Assembly: GCA_032173965.1 (NCBI GenBank)
Contig: CM063299.1
Location: 1,116,001-1,180,000, forward strand
Source: Sitta carolinensis
Lineage: Eukaryota > Chordata > Aves > Passeriformes > Sittidae
DNA: 64,000 bases
Direction of reading: 5' to 3'
Shown in pieces: positions 1 to 13,400 of this stretch. The notes under the pieces were generated by a model. It saw nothing but the letters and a program-made list of their open reading frames with translations, made no database searches and had not been told where the DNA came from. Position numbers and translations under genes: made by a program. Position 1 is the first letter of the stretch. Each line of letters opens with the position of its first letter.

Positions 1-1860
1 GAAAGCTATTTTTGACATAAAAATTAGCACGTAGTTCCTCTGTCATCCCTCGGCTGCTGTGCTGGGAGCTGTGAGTGAACAATCCAAAGATAAGCAAGAA
101 GTATAAACATGCTGAATTATACAAATAGGTAAAGGGGATCAGGTTTAATTTATTTTATTCTCTGACAGTTAGGAGACAAAGAGATTTATTTTTACACTTT
201 TTCTCCTAAAAAGCACTGGTTAAAAGGTACACTTAAGCATTGAAACCCCAATGGCATGTAAAAACTTGAAGTGCTTTTAATAGCTGCCTTTTGAAAATAC
301 TGTTAAATCTATTTTTGAGATGGATAAACTAAGCTACCAGTGAAGCAGGGCAGGAGTTTCTGGAAGGGCCCAGCAGTGAGAAACTGTCATTCATTTCTCA
401 ACAACTCAGCTCCTGTACAGGGACCCTGAGATAAAAACTACCACGGTACTCATGCTTTAAAAACCTGAGCATTCTTTGAAACTCCAATTTTCTCTGTTTG
501 GGGGTATCTAACCCTGACAGCCCTGAAAATCAACCCCAGGCAGTTTTCAGGATACGGCTCAGAGTGGCTGTTTCTAAAATAAAAGTGAGGGAAGAGCGAG
601 CAGAACTTGGAGGCTTATCAGCACCCAGAATGCCCCGGCTAATCCTCAGCAGCCCGGCCCCTTTATGTAACCTGGGATTGCTGCAGCTCAACAGCTTACT
701 GGGGTCTGGGTGGTTTTCTTTAAACCTCTTGTGGGCAAATGCAAACACATTAAATACTTCTTTCTTCTGCCTTTCTAAGGGAAAAATTGTTGTAAGCGGG
801 AAACAAAAATGTTTTATTTGCATCAAGGGCTAATAGAATTAAACTCGTATGCTGAGACTAAAACGTGTTTCTCTCTGATCCATCGTGACTGAACAGAACC
901 TTCGCAATTTACAATACTCAGGTGTAACTCTTCAAAAAAAGGTTGAATTCCAGATTTCACCCCAAACACTCTCTGGAAGTGTTGGGGTGTTCCAAATAAA
1001 GAGAAAAGCAGCCCCTTTGTACCCCGTACACCGTTTCTGGCAGTGTGGCTGGCTGGGCTGCAATACTTACGTCTCCTTGCCCCAGGACGCCTTTCCGTGC
1101 CCTCCATCTGACTGCTCTGACTTTCCATGGCACACATCCTTCCAAGGCAAAATTCACCTCGCAAACTCTCGGCCGGTGCTAAGCCATTCACCTCACGCTG
1201 AATGATTACGGAAACTTCAGAAGGAAAAAAAATAAACCCCCTATTGAACTCCGTGCAATCGGAGACCTGAATGGGCTCGACATAAACCCCACTCGAACCA
1301 GCAGCAGCAATAGGCTTCCCTGGATGTTGGATTGGATCCAGCTTAAAAGTTTCCATGAAATAAACTAGGCTAAGCGCATCAGCTGCATAGAAACTAACTC
1401 GGTGTAACAGGAGCATCTGTTCTTCACATCCACCATTTTCTTAGAGCCTTAACTTGGCGGCGCTGCGGCGCGAGGTGCCAGCGGATCGCCGGCCGCGCCG
1501 GCACGGGCACGGACGTGGATTAGCAGGGAGCATGCACGTCGTATAAACTACTGGACCAGGTAGCTTTTGTTTGTCAGAAAAACAGCTTAATGTATTTGCA
1601 AGGATGGCATTACAGAGCGAAGTCAATGTCCGCACTGAGACAGCGGGGGAGCACACCTCGGACCCATTAATACACGGTACAAAGCAAATGTTTACCCAAG
1701 TACAAATGAAACAGGTCGACAATTAGCTAATGCAGCTTTGTGGACATAAACCAGGTACAGTCGAGCAGAACCAACATAAAATAAAAAGGAAACAGCCCTT
1801 TTCCTACGCCACGCTAAGAGCACCGTGGTTAGTGGTTTGGGAAGCCTCTGTCACGGTGAA
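1..1860. other. Intergenic / downstream of VEZF1
   Basis: I see no exon structure or recognisable protein in this stretch. The short ORFs show no family motif and no splice-consistent neighbours. It is ordinary AT-rich sequence with a small GC-rich patch at about 1450-1515. Confidence 0.5.
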
Positions 1861-1879
1861 AAATTTCCTTGCCGGTGTT

Positions 1880-4437
1880 TAATGTGTTTATTCTACTGCT
1901 ACACTGCTGGGGTAAAAATAACAGCTGGCTGTACAAGGGACCCACTGTCAATACTGCAGTAATTGACAACATACAATTAAGTCTCACACCTGTTTATTGT
2001 AAGTAATTCATAGATAACCACTTCTAGTACACATTTTCATATTGGCTTTTAATGCCTTTCTTCTCTTTTTTTTTTTTTTCTTTTAAGCTCAGGGATACCC
2101 AAATTTCATCTAAGGGTCATCACTGTGGTTACCCAGCCCCAGAAGGCTACACCTACTTTGGGAAACTGGTGCAAGGTGGTGTGGTGGCCAGGGATGAGAG
2201 AGATGGCTGGGGAGCTACGGGTCCCAACATGCAGGACAGTGTGGAGGTGGCAGCGGGGCCGGCAGCGGGGTCGGGGACATGCGCTGGCGGGCTGGCCGGG
2301 CACGCCGGGCTCTACACAGGGCCAAAACAAAGACCTCTACACACCTGGAGTAAGAACAGTGGTAACAAAGTCATAGCTACATATTCTTCTCTACATTTTT
2401 GTTTATTGAGACAAACTAATTAAAAGGCACAAACATAGGGCATATGTTTACATGGACATTATAACAAACATATACATTAAAAGTGTAGGAATGTGTTTCC
2501 TTTCTGCTAAACAGAAAGTTCCTAAGCTTTTATATATACAAAAGTTGTACAATTTGATGTCCTAAAGTACAAAAGATCATTTATAAAATTATTTTACACT
2601 AAGCTCTATTATTTTTTTTTTGTTTGTTTTTGTTTTACTATGTAGTCCAAGCCCCTAGAACAGTTTCACGTAAGGATACAGATACCTGTCACCTGAGCCA
2701 GCAGCCTGGCAATCACTGCTCGCACGGACACGGCCGGGGAGGAACAGAAGCAGTCCAGTGTGACTGGTCAGTCCTGCTAGCACTCTGTGAAAATGCACAC
2801 GCTAATCTCCAGAGCTCTCAACTTCATTAAGATAAAAACATCTCAACTGTAATTTCTTTTTTTTTTTTTTTTTTTTTCCCTCTTTTTTTTCTTTTTTTTA
2901 TTTAATGTAGAGGTTGGGTTTAGGGTGGTTTGTTTTTTTTTTTTTTTTTTAAACAAAGTTTTAAAAATGTGAATATGTGACATGATAGTCTAAAAAGTAT
3001 ATCTGTTTCCCTAGACTTTGCTTTCTACTTTATGTACAGATAAACAGGTTAAGAAAAAAAAAAAGCACATGTAGCTTAAACATGTGTGACCATTTATGAG
3101 CAGTTCTGGGTTGGACAGCTCAGCACCCCAGAACTCCCACAAATTGATAGAAATGTGTTAACACAATAGAAGAATAACGTAAAAATGATGATGTTTGCAA
3201 ATATTTACAAAGTTGAACAGATTTGCACAACACTTGATTAAGAAATAGGGGAGAAATTAAAAGACGCTCTCTGCTTGTCCTGGAGGGGCATCCTACCTAG
3301 TTAGTGGTTAGAATAAAAACTGTATACAATTTAATATAAGACAAAACTTCTAGTGAACAACTAACACGTCTGTCCCCTGCTGAAACACCAGCAGGCTCTG
3401 ACTGGGAGGCAGAGGGCATAAAAATCACACCCAGGGCCTCCAGAATCTTCCAGCTTAAAGCAATTTTCCTTAAGTTTCCAAGCACTCCTTTTGCTCCTAG
3501 ATAAGAGTCCCATGGGGGTCTGACTGTTCAGAGACCATGTTTACATACATTTCGACTCCTCTTCTGTCAGCCATGGCTGTTTCTCACCAAACAGTAACAG
3601 TTTTTTTAAAAAAAATGTTGACTACAATGCTCTATTCCCTTAGGGTAATATGTTGGGTAATATTTACATCTCCAAATATCAGGTCACAATCCCTATTATA
3701 TGTTGAAGTTAGAATGATAAGTTATCATATGCTTTGCATATCAGAGCTGGTATCACCTTTCCCATAGGGAATGCTGCCTGAAATTACCATATTCCCAAAG
3801 GTAAAATGCATATTTTCTCTAAAAATGCATTTTTTTTTAAATGACAACATTGTAATGCATTTAATCATTAAAAAAAAACAAACCAAAAAACCAAAACATC
3901 AACACAGACAAAGGTTCTACACTAGCTCAGAAACAGTGGACTTGCCTGGCAGGTTAAAATGAGCCATCCACCCTGTCACAGATACAGAGGGGTCTTTGCT
4001 AGTGTTTAGATTAAAATAATTTTCTAAGTTAAAATTTGAGGGGATAAAACATAAAACTGGTTTTTGCAATTACCTTTTTTTTCTTTTTTTTTTCCTTTTT
4101 TTTAAAAAAAACTCTGGCAAATAAGTATCTGTTCTAATTCAGCATCAGTCAGCTACAAGGTAAAACTTACTTTAAATGAAGTGCTCCAGTGAAACTCATG
4201 CCTGAACCATGTGAGCCAAATCAAGGGGAAGATACTAGTGTGGTCTCTGATGGTGTTGCCCCAGTGTCTTAATCTGAATTTATTATTAACTAAAACAAAA
4301 CAAAAAAACCCCAACAAAACAAAACAAAACAAAACAACAAAACAAAAAAAAAAAAAAACCCCAACCAAACAAAACCCAAAAAAGAACTGCTGGTAAGGAT
4401 TCCATTTTAATCCTTTTTAATACTGTTTAGAGCTTGT
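1880..4437 (-). other. VEZF1: Probable VEZF1 3'UTR
   Basis: Non-coding sequence follows the VEZF1 stop. AATAAA on the minus strand occurs at about 2898-2903, 2402-2407, 1993-1998 and 1887-1892, so the end is uncertain. The stretch holds long T- and A-rich runs, notably a CAAAA-type A-rich block at 4293-4382. That block would be U/GU-rich in the mRNA, starting about 55 nt after the stop. Confidence 0.45.
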
Positions 4438-4865
4438 TTACCAGGGAGGAGAGGTGGGCAAGGCCTGGGGCAGGAAAGGCATGCTCTCCACTGGTCTCAT
4501 GGCTATGTTGAGGGGGCCAGCCAGCGTCATGGGGGTGGGCAGGTTCATGGGGGACGTGATGGTGACGGGGTGCGCTATGTTCACTGGAGCCGTGACCGGC
4601 GTGGGCAGGTTCACCGGCGTGGTGAGCGTTAATGGGGACGTCATGGACAGAGGACTGGTTATGGTTACAGGATGCCCTAAGTTCATCGGACTGGATATAT
4701 TAACTGCACTTGATACATTTACTGGACTTCTCATGCTCATTGCAGCTGCCACTGTGACTGGGTTTGTGATAGTCCCAGAAGCCACAGAGGACGTTATATT
4801 GAATGGAGTAGTAAGAGTCACAGGCGTAGTAGCAGCAGTGGAGGTTTGGCACAAGTTAGCAGCTT
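4438..4865 (-). CDS. VEZF1: VEZF1 coding exon 6 (C-terminus and stop)
   Basis: Begins after a TTTTTAG acceptor with AAGCTGCTAAC (E-A-A-N) and ends with PPW and a TAA stop at 4438-4440. It encodes the Thr/Ser/Pro/Met-rich region with repeated motifs such as PVTITSP and NLPTPMTL. Confidence 0.96.
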
Positions 4866-7339
4866 CTAAAAATGAGACATAAAAAAGACAAAAAGTTTTT
4901 AACACATAAAAAAACCATGGACAAGATTTAAACAAAACAAAACAAAACAAAAAAACCCAGAAACCAAACAAGAACAGGTACAAATTCTGGAATAATTTTC
5001 TTTAGGTATTATTAGTAAGTTAAAACTGTTAACATTCTATAGCCTACAGGAAATACAAACTCTCATGCAGGTCATTTCAATTGAGTTTGATTTTTTTTTT
5101 TTTTTCCTGAGAAGTCAAGTGACGTTGTCTTAGTAAGAGGGTTTCCATGTTCATAAAAACAGAATTGTACAATCAAAAAAATCCTCCCAAGAGGAACAGT
5201 AGAAATAGAGGAGAGAGTGTACATACCGAATGGTACGTACTCTATAGCCTTCTCAAAGGTGAACTGACATTCTGTGAAGGTTTTAAAAAGTCATTATTAG
5301 GGACTGATAAGCAAAGCTCGTTTCAATATTTACCTGCTTATTTCAGTCTTAATTATTGCTACTAAACTGCTCCACTGCTCACAGTACCTCCACTTCAAGG
5401 CTACCCCAGCAGCACATCCCGCAAGCCCCAGCAGCTCCTCAGCTTTCACAAAAGCTACAGCTCCACACCGTGTCGGTTTGGGGGGTTTAGGGGGGGTTGC
5501 AGCAAGCAGGGCTGAGGTGCAGAGCAAGGCAGACCCAGGAGGGCAGCGGGGCCGGGGAACGGGGCTCACTGCACATCCATCAGCACCACCTGCCGGCTGC
5601 CACACCGGCGGGAGCGGGGCACGGGGCACGGCGGGAGAAACCGGGGAAAACACACTCTGCACCCGCCACTGAGCCGGCTCTGCTGCTGCCACAGGCGTAG
5701 GGCAGGGCCCCGAGCTCAGCTACACACCCACGGGTCAGAGGTAAGGCCCGAGCAAAGAGTCCACTTTGCCTCCGGGGCAATACAAATGTAACTTTGAAAG
5801 CAACATTAGCCCCACTCAAGGGTTACTGTTGGTTCTTCAAAGTCCATAGCTAGGAAGGGTGGAGAGGAAGGGAAAGAGTAAAAAAAAAAAAAAAAATTGT
5901 GAAAATAAATTGTACTACACGAAAAAAAAAAAAAAAATCCCATCTAGTGTGGTAAAGCCACCACAAGTGGAACTAGCACAGGAGAAGCAGCATGGAAAGA
6001 GCAGCTCAAGCGTGGCACTGACTGGTCTAACTTCACCTTCAAGCACAGTCACACCCAAAGGCTCATCCCACCCATGCCCCTTCCCCAGCTAAGCTACAAG
6101 CACCAGTGTGACACCACTGCTACCCACCCACCTCCCTCACCCCCCACCCTGCCCCAAACCACTGTTCTGTTAAAGCATATTCAACATTCTCAGTAAAAAA
6201 GGAAAAGGAAACAAGACATTGGAAAGAACAAGCAGAAAATAATTCTCACTGATTTTCTAAATCCAACATAATTTGCTTTATCTATTTCCCGCCTTGATGA
6301 TATGTAATGTTTCTGTTATCGCTACATTTTAACATGAATAAGCTGTTTCTGTACTGTCTGATCACAGATTTCAATTACTGGCAGAACAAGGGGAAAAGAA
6401 GCAAGCAGTCTAAAACACAAAGAAGAACCTAGAAAACAAAAACACACTGAAGAGACTGAAAGGAAGGTTGAGAGAAAGGAAAAAATAAGGTGAGTTAAAA
6501 GCATTCCTAAAAACAGCCAGTGAAAAACAGTAAGCAGTGGTCATTAAGAACTTGTAAAACATGTAATCCATGAAGTCACATGATGGGCATTAATAATCAA
6601 ACTGTTGTGAAACAAATAAGCAGCAGTAATGGGGGAATTTAAACTACTGTATCCTAAAACCACTAAACTGAAGCAATTTGTTTGCTACAAACTGACACAA
6701 TGACCAACAACAGCAATTCCACTTCAATTACAGCAGCACAGGAAGAGGTAAGCTGTGAGCCAGCACTGATGAGAAACAGGATCACTGATTACCTCATTTT
6801 GTAATGAAAAAAAAAAAGCAACAGAGAGAAAGTTCTCTGAGGTCTAGAAAACTTCATGCAAGGACAGTTACACGATGACAGAGCAGATGGAATAAACTGG
6901 GAGACACAAGATGAAGAGAAAGCACACACGTGCACCCTGGTGCAGATGCAAGGACAGAGCGGGGTGTGCATACAGGTGAACAGGGTAAATAAGCACAAAC
7001 CCAGCTAAAAGGCAGTGCAGTCAAAGCCCACACTCCTGCCCTGGAGCAGACAAGCTCCCCTCTGACTGATGGCTCTAAGGACACAGCCGAGCACAGGGAG
7101 CAAGTGAGGAGCAGCTTGTTTAACACAGCCTCCACCCGGGGCCCGTTTCCTCCTGTTCTCTACAGCCATGACTTCTAAGAATGAAACTGGTGTGTAAGAC
7201 ATCCTTCCTGACAGCAAAGCCCACTACCAGACAAACCCCACCACAGCAAGACTGGTTTGTTTTACCTTTCTTCCTCGCTTTGACGGCCTCTTCCCACAAT
7301 CTCAGGGTCTCTACCTGCTTTCCAGGCCAACTTGTTACG

Positions 7340-7419
<80 letters not shown>

Positions 7420-10400
7420 CTGTTGTTGTTGTTGCTGCTGCTGTTGCTGCTGCTGTTGCTGTTTCTGGTTGCTGGTCTCTTCACTCATGCATGCTATGCC
7501 AATCAAGTAAGAACACAAATTCGCCTTGAAAAGTTACTCTGTTTTCTGCTGAGATCACAAAGGCAACTTCTACAAAGAGCATGTGGAATCTCACAGGATT
7601 CCAAGAGCAAAATCACAGAGGTGTTTAAAATAATATCATTAATTCTGTGCTTCATAAAACTACTTTTCCAAGAGCTAAAAAACAAAACTCAAGAACACCT
7701 ACTTTAATTGCCAAGAAATTGACTTCTTTTGTCATTATTTAGTTTGTATTTAGGAAGAATGAAATGAAAGACTCCAATGAGTCTCTAGAACTCAAACTGA
7801 TTCCACTTTTTCTAAACTTTAGCTCCAGCTTAAAAATGAAAAATAAAAAAGCATTTTTACTTTTTATTGCAGGTTTGACTTCAAAATTTCAGTTTACATC
7901 AGAGAACAGCCTGTCACTACTCTCTGGCCACAGTACAGCTCATCATTTCCACCTCTAACAACTGCTCTAAATGCCTCATGTGAACTGGCTTAGCACCACC
8001 AAACTGGCTTGGGAAGCCAGAGTTGTAACCCTATACCCTGAAAAATACTTCACATCCAAATTTCCTACTAAGCTCAACAATCAGGCACTTCAGACATTCC
8101 CAGTACCTTCAAATTATCCAGGAGTAACAGGAACTGCAAAGATGTTGCAAATTAATACAGTTTAAAAGGCTTTAAGGACAAAGTTTCCGAAGACATTCCT
8201 TACTTCTGCCTCTTTATTCCTCTGAAAACCCGTTTTATATTACTAACCATGTGGGATAACTTAAGTTACAGGTATTTTAATAGGGAAAATTTGGAAGTCA
8301 AGTCTTCATTTGCTTGCTAGGCAATCCCAGGTCCAGACTGCAGCACTTCCAGAGAGTTTAAGCCTAGAAGGAGCTATTACAAATATCTCATCTGAGCTCC
8401 TGCACAACACCAGTCAGATGCCATTAATGCCCAAAACGTATCAGGGCTGGATTTAAATCCTTTTCTTGTCAGCTACTGCCTGAGGAAGGAAACACTGAGC
8501 ATCAGGGTCAAAGCTCAGAGAAAGCAGAGAAATCTTTCTCCCAGTTTTGATGAGCTTTAGATGAGGCTTCAGACCTGAAACCTGGCAGATCTTAGCAGTT
8601 CTTAAATAGTCTAAAATCTCCAAACTATCTGTTAGACTTTTAGGCCCGCACAGTTCAGGAACCAGCACTAAACTTAAAAGGTGAGAAAACTTGGGAACTC
8701 TTTTCTTCAAGAGATGGGTCACTGTCATGAACTGCAGGGCACTCCCAAGGGATAAGAGCACAGTCTTACAGCAAACCAACTCCACACATGCCAATTCTTG
8801 AGCTGAAGCAGATTCTCTTACTAAATATCTACTTTTAAGAGGCGTGACCACTCAGACTGACAGACAAGCAGCTGAATTTTAAAGTCATCAAAGGCAATTC
8901 CCTTCGCACACACATTGTTATTAGAAATGTTTGTAAAACGTTCACCTACTTTTATTGATGCCTTGTTTACAGGTATTACAGTTGATACTTTGGCTCTGCC
9001 CGTGTGTCTTTAAGTGGCTGGTGATATATGCTGCACTCAGAAGTTTACCACAGATATTACACGATACCTTTCCTTCATGGCGCACCATGTGTGTCCGCAG
9101 TCTGTCTTTGGTGGCAAAGGCAGCAGTGCACGTCTAGATGAAGGACAAAGTTACACTTGAGGTGCAGACAGAGCAGCACAGCCTCACCTACAGGCCCACT
9201 GGGAGCCCACGTTACCTGGCAGGTCCAAACAGTGCCCTAAGTGTACTGACAACTTTGAGGTTTACCTGTATTTATAGACAAACAAAAATCAAACTACTCA
9301 GCAGAGACTGAGAATGGAATTCGCTTCTGAGACAATTAGGACAAAAATCATATTCTGTCCTGCTTGAACTTTCTTAAAACAGTGGGTTGCCTTACCCACC
9401 ACCAATGCAAGAGGGAGCTTATTAAAAGCACCTACAACAGGCAAAGTTGGTTTCTAATGTAATTTTACTGTACAAATATGAACTTGGTACCTGACACTGC
9501 TCAAGTACTTCTGTTCCCATCCAGAACAAGGAAACAAAACCTTTTCCTAACACTATTCTTTTTACCCAAGGCTTTTATTTAATAAGATGAGTCACTAAAA
9601 CACAGGTTGGAATAAGCATGGATATTCCAAGCAAAACAGTTAATTGTTCAAGGGCAATCAAATTATTTCTCTAGACTCACTCATTGACTTACGACAACTT
9701 GCTTTCCCCTTCCAGCAAAATAGCAGATCCAGAATCAGCCATTCCCACCCATTTTAAAGAGATGTGCTGAGAAAGACATTTGATTTGAACATACTGAGAA
9801 ACACACTGCACACATTACCCCAGAAATGAGCACTGAGCTGAGGATGCTGCTACAATCCCACTACTAAGTTAAGCATATGGTAAAACAGAGCAACTACGCT
9901 GTTCTCCAAGAAAGCAAAAAGCCTCTAATCTTCCTAAAAAAGCAGCCATGGCATCTTTTTAAAGTTCCACCAGAACTCCAGCACTGTGGTGTGGTGGCGG
10001 ATGCGGCTTTATTCCTAAACTTGCTCTTCAAAAGTGCAGGAGTAAATACAGTTCTGGAAAGATCCACCTGAGTACTACTGACACAATAAGGTATTGTTCT
10101 TAATAAACCATTTTAGCCCTTACTTGGCATTTGAAGGGTCTCTCTGTTGAGTGAACATGTTTAACGTGACAGCTTAAATGATCAGGCCTGCAAGAAAGAG
10201 AGGAACAGGAGAAAAGTGCACACTGTTACAAACACAGGGTCGGGACACCTTGGCTAGCAGAGCTGACACCACTCTGGTCACTCCCTGCAGCCCCCAGCCC
10301 TCTGATAAATCCCTTCCCCTGCCCTACCAGGGGCTTCACCTGCAACACCTCACAGCTTAAAACCAACCTGTGGTTTACAACTTAACTCTGTTCTCCTCAC

Positions 10401-13400
10401 ACACCTGAACATGGCACGTTTGGTCACACCTTGTGTAAAGGTGAGAGCACAACAGCTGTAAAGGTTGAAGTTTTCTCTGTTGCAAACACAGGTACAACAA
10501 ACAGAGCTGGCAGCAGTGCAAGCTCCCCCTGTGCTCTGCCAGTGCCCTCCACCCTGCTGTAAGACCAGGTGACACTTTCCCTGCCCTGCCCCATTTGGTC
10601 ACAGACCATGGCAAAGGCTGGTAAAGGGGCTCCGTGCCCACCCCCAGTGACACAGACACGCATCTCATAGGACCTGGATGAGGTCGAGAAACCATTCCAA
10701 ACCACTGTCCTAAAAAGGTGTCCACTTCTGGCCACTGCTAACCTTGCTCAGATGGAGACTCCCCCATCCTAAAGGCAGACGAGGTTCTTTATCCCCTCAC
10801 CAATCTCCTCAGTAGTTTGGTTCTCCCAGCTCCTCGCTACCATAGCTTAACCTTTCTTGCTCATGAAAAGCCACTAGAGGAGCATGCCTGGGATTTGCTA
10901 CATGGTACCTTGAGAAGCCTTTTCCACAAACACCACAGGTGTAGGGTTTCGTGATGCCACCTTCGTGAGACCTCACGTGGTAGGTCATGCGATCCTTTCT
11001 CTTGAAGCGCTGATTGCAAATGGGACACTCGAAGGGTTTCTCATCCGAGTGGGACAGCTTGTGCCGGTTGAGGTGGTAGACGTCCCTGAAGGCCTTTCCA
11101 CACATCTCACAAGCGTGGTTCTTCTTCACGGGCTTGCTGGGCTTCTTCACCGTCTGCGTCACCGCCATGGCCGTGGCGCCGGCGCTGCTGCTGGGGTTGG
11201 TGGCAGAGGAAGACGTAGTGACTGTGGACAGGATGCCTGCGATGGTCGACACCAGCGAACTCCGGCTGTTGTCACCAGCGATGGTCGAGATAAGGGGCAC
11301 CATTGTGGTGGGAGTTTTCTTTGGCCGTGACACTAACTTTATCCCTGTGTGGCAGGACTCGTGACGCCTCAAATGGTAGCTGTCCCTGAAAGCTTTGCTG
11401 CAGTAAGTGCACACAAAGGAGGTTTTAGGTTTTTCCTTTTTAATCCCAACAATAGCATCCTTTAATGTTTCTGGTGCAGGCTGAGGTTTCTGCGTTATTG
11501 GTAAGGGCAGAATCGGCTTCTGATCGGGCGGCTCAACAGCAGAGCTCAGGAGAGGCAACAAACTGTTCTGTGCTGCCTGCTGTTGGTGATGGGAGGCTTC
11601 GTGTGCCTAAAACCAAACATTCACACTTAAATTCTCTGGATGGGTGCTCGCTCTGGCACGGTGAGAACATTTACAAACGACAGGGAAGCACATTCCAGAC
11701 TAAAAGCCATGGAAGGAACAACAGGGGGAAGGTTACATAATGCTGGTTTTGGACAAGATAAACGGCTCACACTGTAAATGCCCTGGCAGTGCAGATCCTG
11801 TGGTAAGTGTAGGACACAGCACAACAATCAAGGAATTACTAAATTTCTGGAGGGCAACTTTTTATGGAAGACAACTAGGTGCTTGTCAGATCTTTTAGTA
11901 ACAGCATTTCACCTTTACATAACAGATAAGTCATTTTGCTAATGATCGTATCAGATGGCACCTCAGGACTGTCTCTGGAGAGGATGAAGGTACTGACAGG
12001 AGTTGCAAAACAAGGCCCCACCTTTAAGCCGAGCTCAGTGCACACTGAGAATTGAACTGCAGGCACAGAGAGCCAGGATGCGATAAGATGTCTTATTTAA
12101 ACAGTGTGTTCACAGCCCTGTGCCAGCACTGAAACCAAAGCAACTGGAATCGGGAGCTGTCTCAAGCCACATCTCTATATTTAGCAGGTTCCTGATGCAT
12201 TTGTCCACTGACCACCATGCTCTCTGTGTCTGGAACTAACAAGAACAGCGGCACAGCCTTTTTTTCTCTTCGTCAGCAGCTACTTTGTGCTGGGAAGAGA
12301 AGCTGATCGATACACACTGGGAGACATCTAGAGACGCTGGAGAACACAGTTCGGGGTGCTGGGAATAAACCCTGAGAGCTGTTTGAAAGCAGCCAATACC
12401 AACTAACTTTGAACTACAGAATCTGTGGCAGAAGCTACAGGGAAGGGAAGGGGGGGCCCGCAGCCAGCACTGCTCAGCTGAGCTGCAGCCTGCCTGCCAC
12501 GGGCTGCGCTGCACCATGCACGGTTATTCTGAGGCAGAAACAGTTATTAGAACTCACCCAGTCAGACTGGGACAAAACCCTGGCAGATACAATTTTAATG
12601 TGGTTTAGAAACCACACAGACCAATTCAGCCTAATGGTGCATTAAAATAAATCACTCCAGCACCTTAAGCCAGTTTAAGTGCATCTGTATTCAAGATGCG
12701 CCCCGGTCTCATCAGACCAGTTTTAAATCAGGCTCGTTATTAACGCAGCGTGCCAGGCCTGAAGCTGAGTTTGGGGAAACTTGCATTCCCATTAGATCAC
12801 TACTGCAGCCTTCCAGGACTCCTTTCCTACGTTTTTTTCTCACAAAATAACATGACTCAAAGCTGTGAAAGCTGAATAAAACACTGTGCTTGGTGCACGA
12901 CCCTGACCTGTCCACTTTTACATCTGTTGGGGTGGACACCACTAGGAAGCACACTCAGGCTAATGCTCTTCCCATGGAAATCCATTTCAACACGTCCTTT
13001 GGACAAGCCAGTATTTCTAGAAGCTCACTTTGGGCCTTTTTCCTAGTTTGTCCTGGGTGCTTTGCTTCTCTGGATCACAGCAGGGACTGCAGCCCCCCAG
13101 AGCAGCTCTCCCTTGCTGTGGGGCAGCTCCTGCATCACTCCAATCTCACTTTTTGGGAGCGTGATGCTGATGATCTTTGGCTAAAAGCCAAGGGTGGATA
13201 CCCACACTAACCCACGTGGGAAGGAATACAAGCTCCCAAACACTCCAAGCCTATCTGACAAGAAAACAGTTCACAGGAGAAAGCCTGGACTGCGGACATT
13301 AACAGGAGACAAACCTTGTGGGGATCATTAGGAGCCAGGCCACCTGCATCTGCTTTTTCGATCTGTCTGTGCCAAAGCCTGGGATGCAACAGGTAGGCTG

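Noticed and set aside
3018..3042. On the minus strand CATAAAGTAGAAAGCA matches the first 16 bases of miR-142-5p
   Set aside because: The following bases diverge from the mature miRNA. No complementary 3p arm (TGTAGTGTTTCC-type) follows within hairpin distance, and it lies in the VEZF1 3'UTR. It is a chance match, not the MIR142 gene.
7181..7707. Poly-Leu, poly-Ala and poly-Cys ORFs over the CAG repeat
   Set aside because: They are antisense or frame-shifted readings of the VEZF1 glutamine tract. No evidence of their own start, splice sites or conservation.
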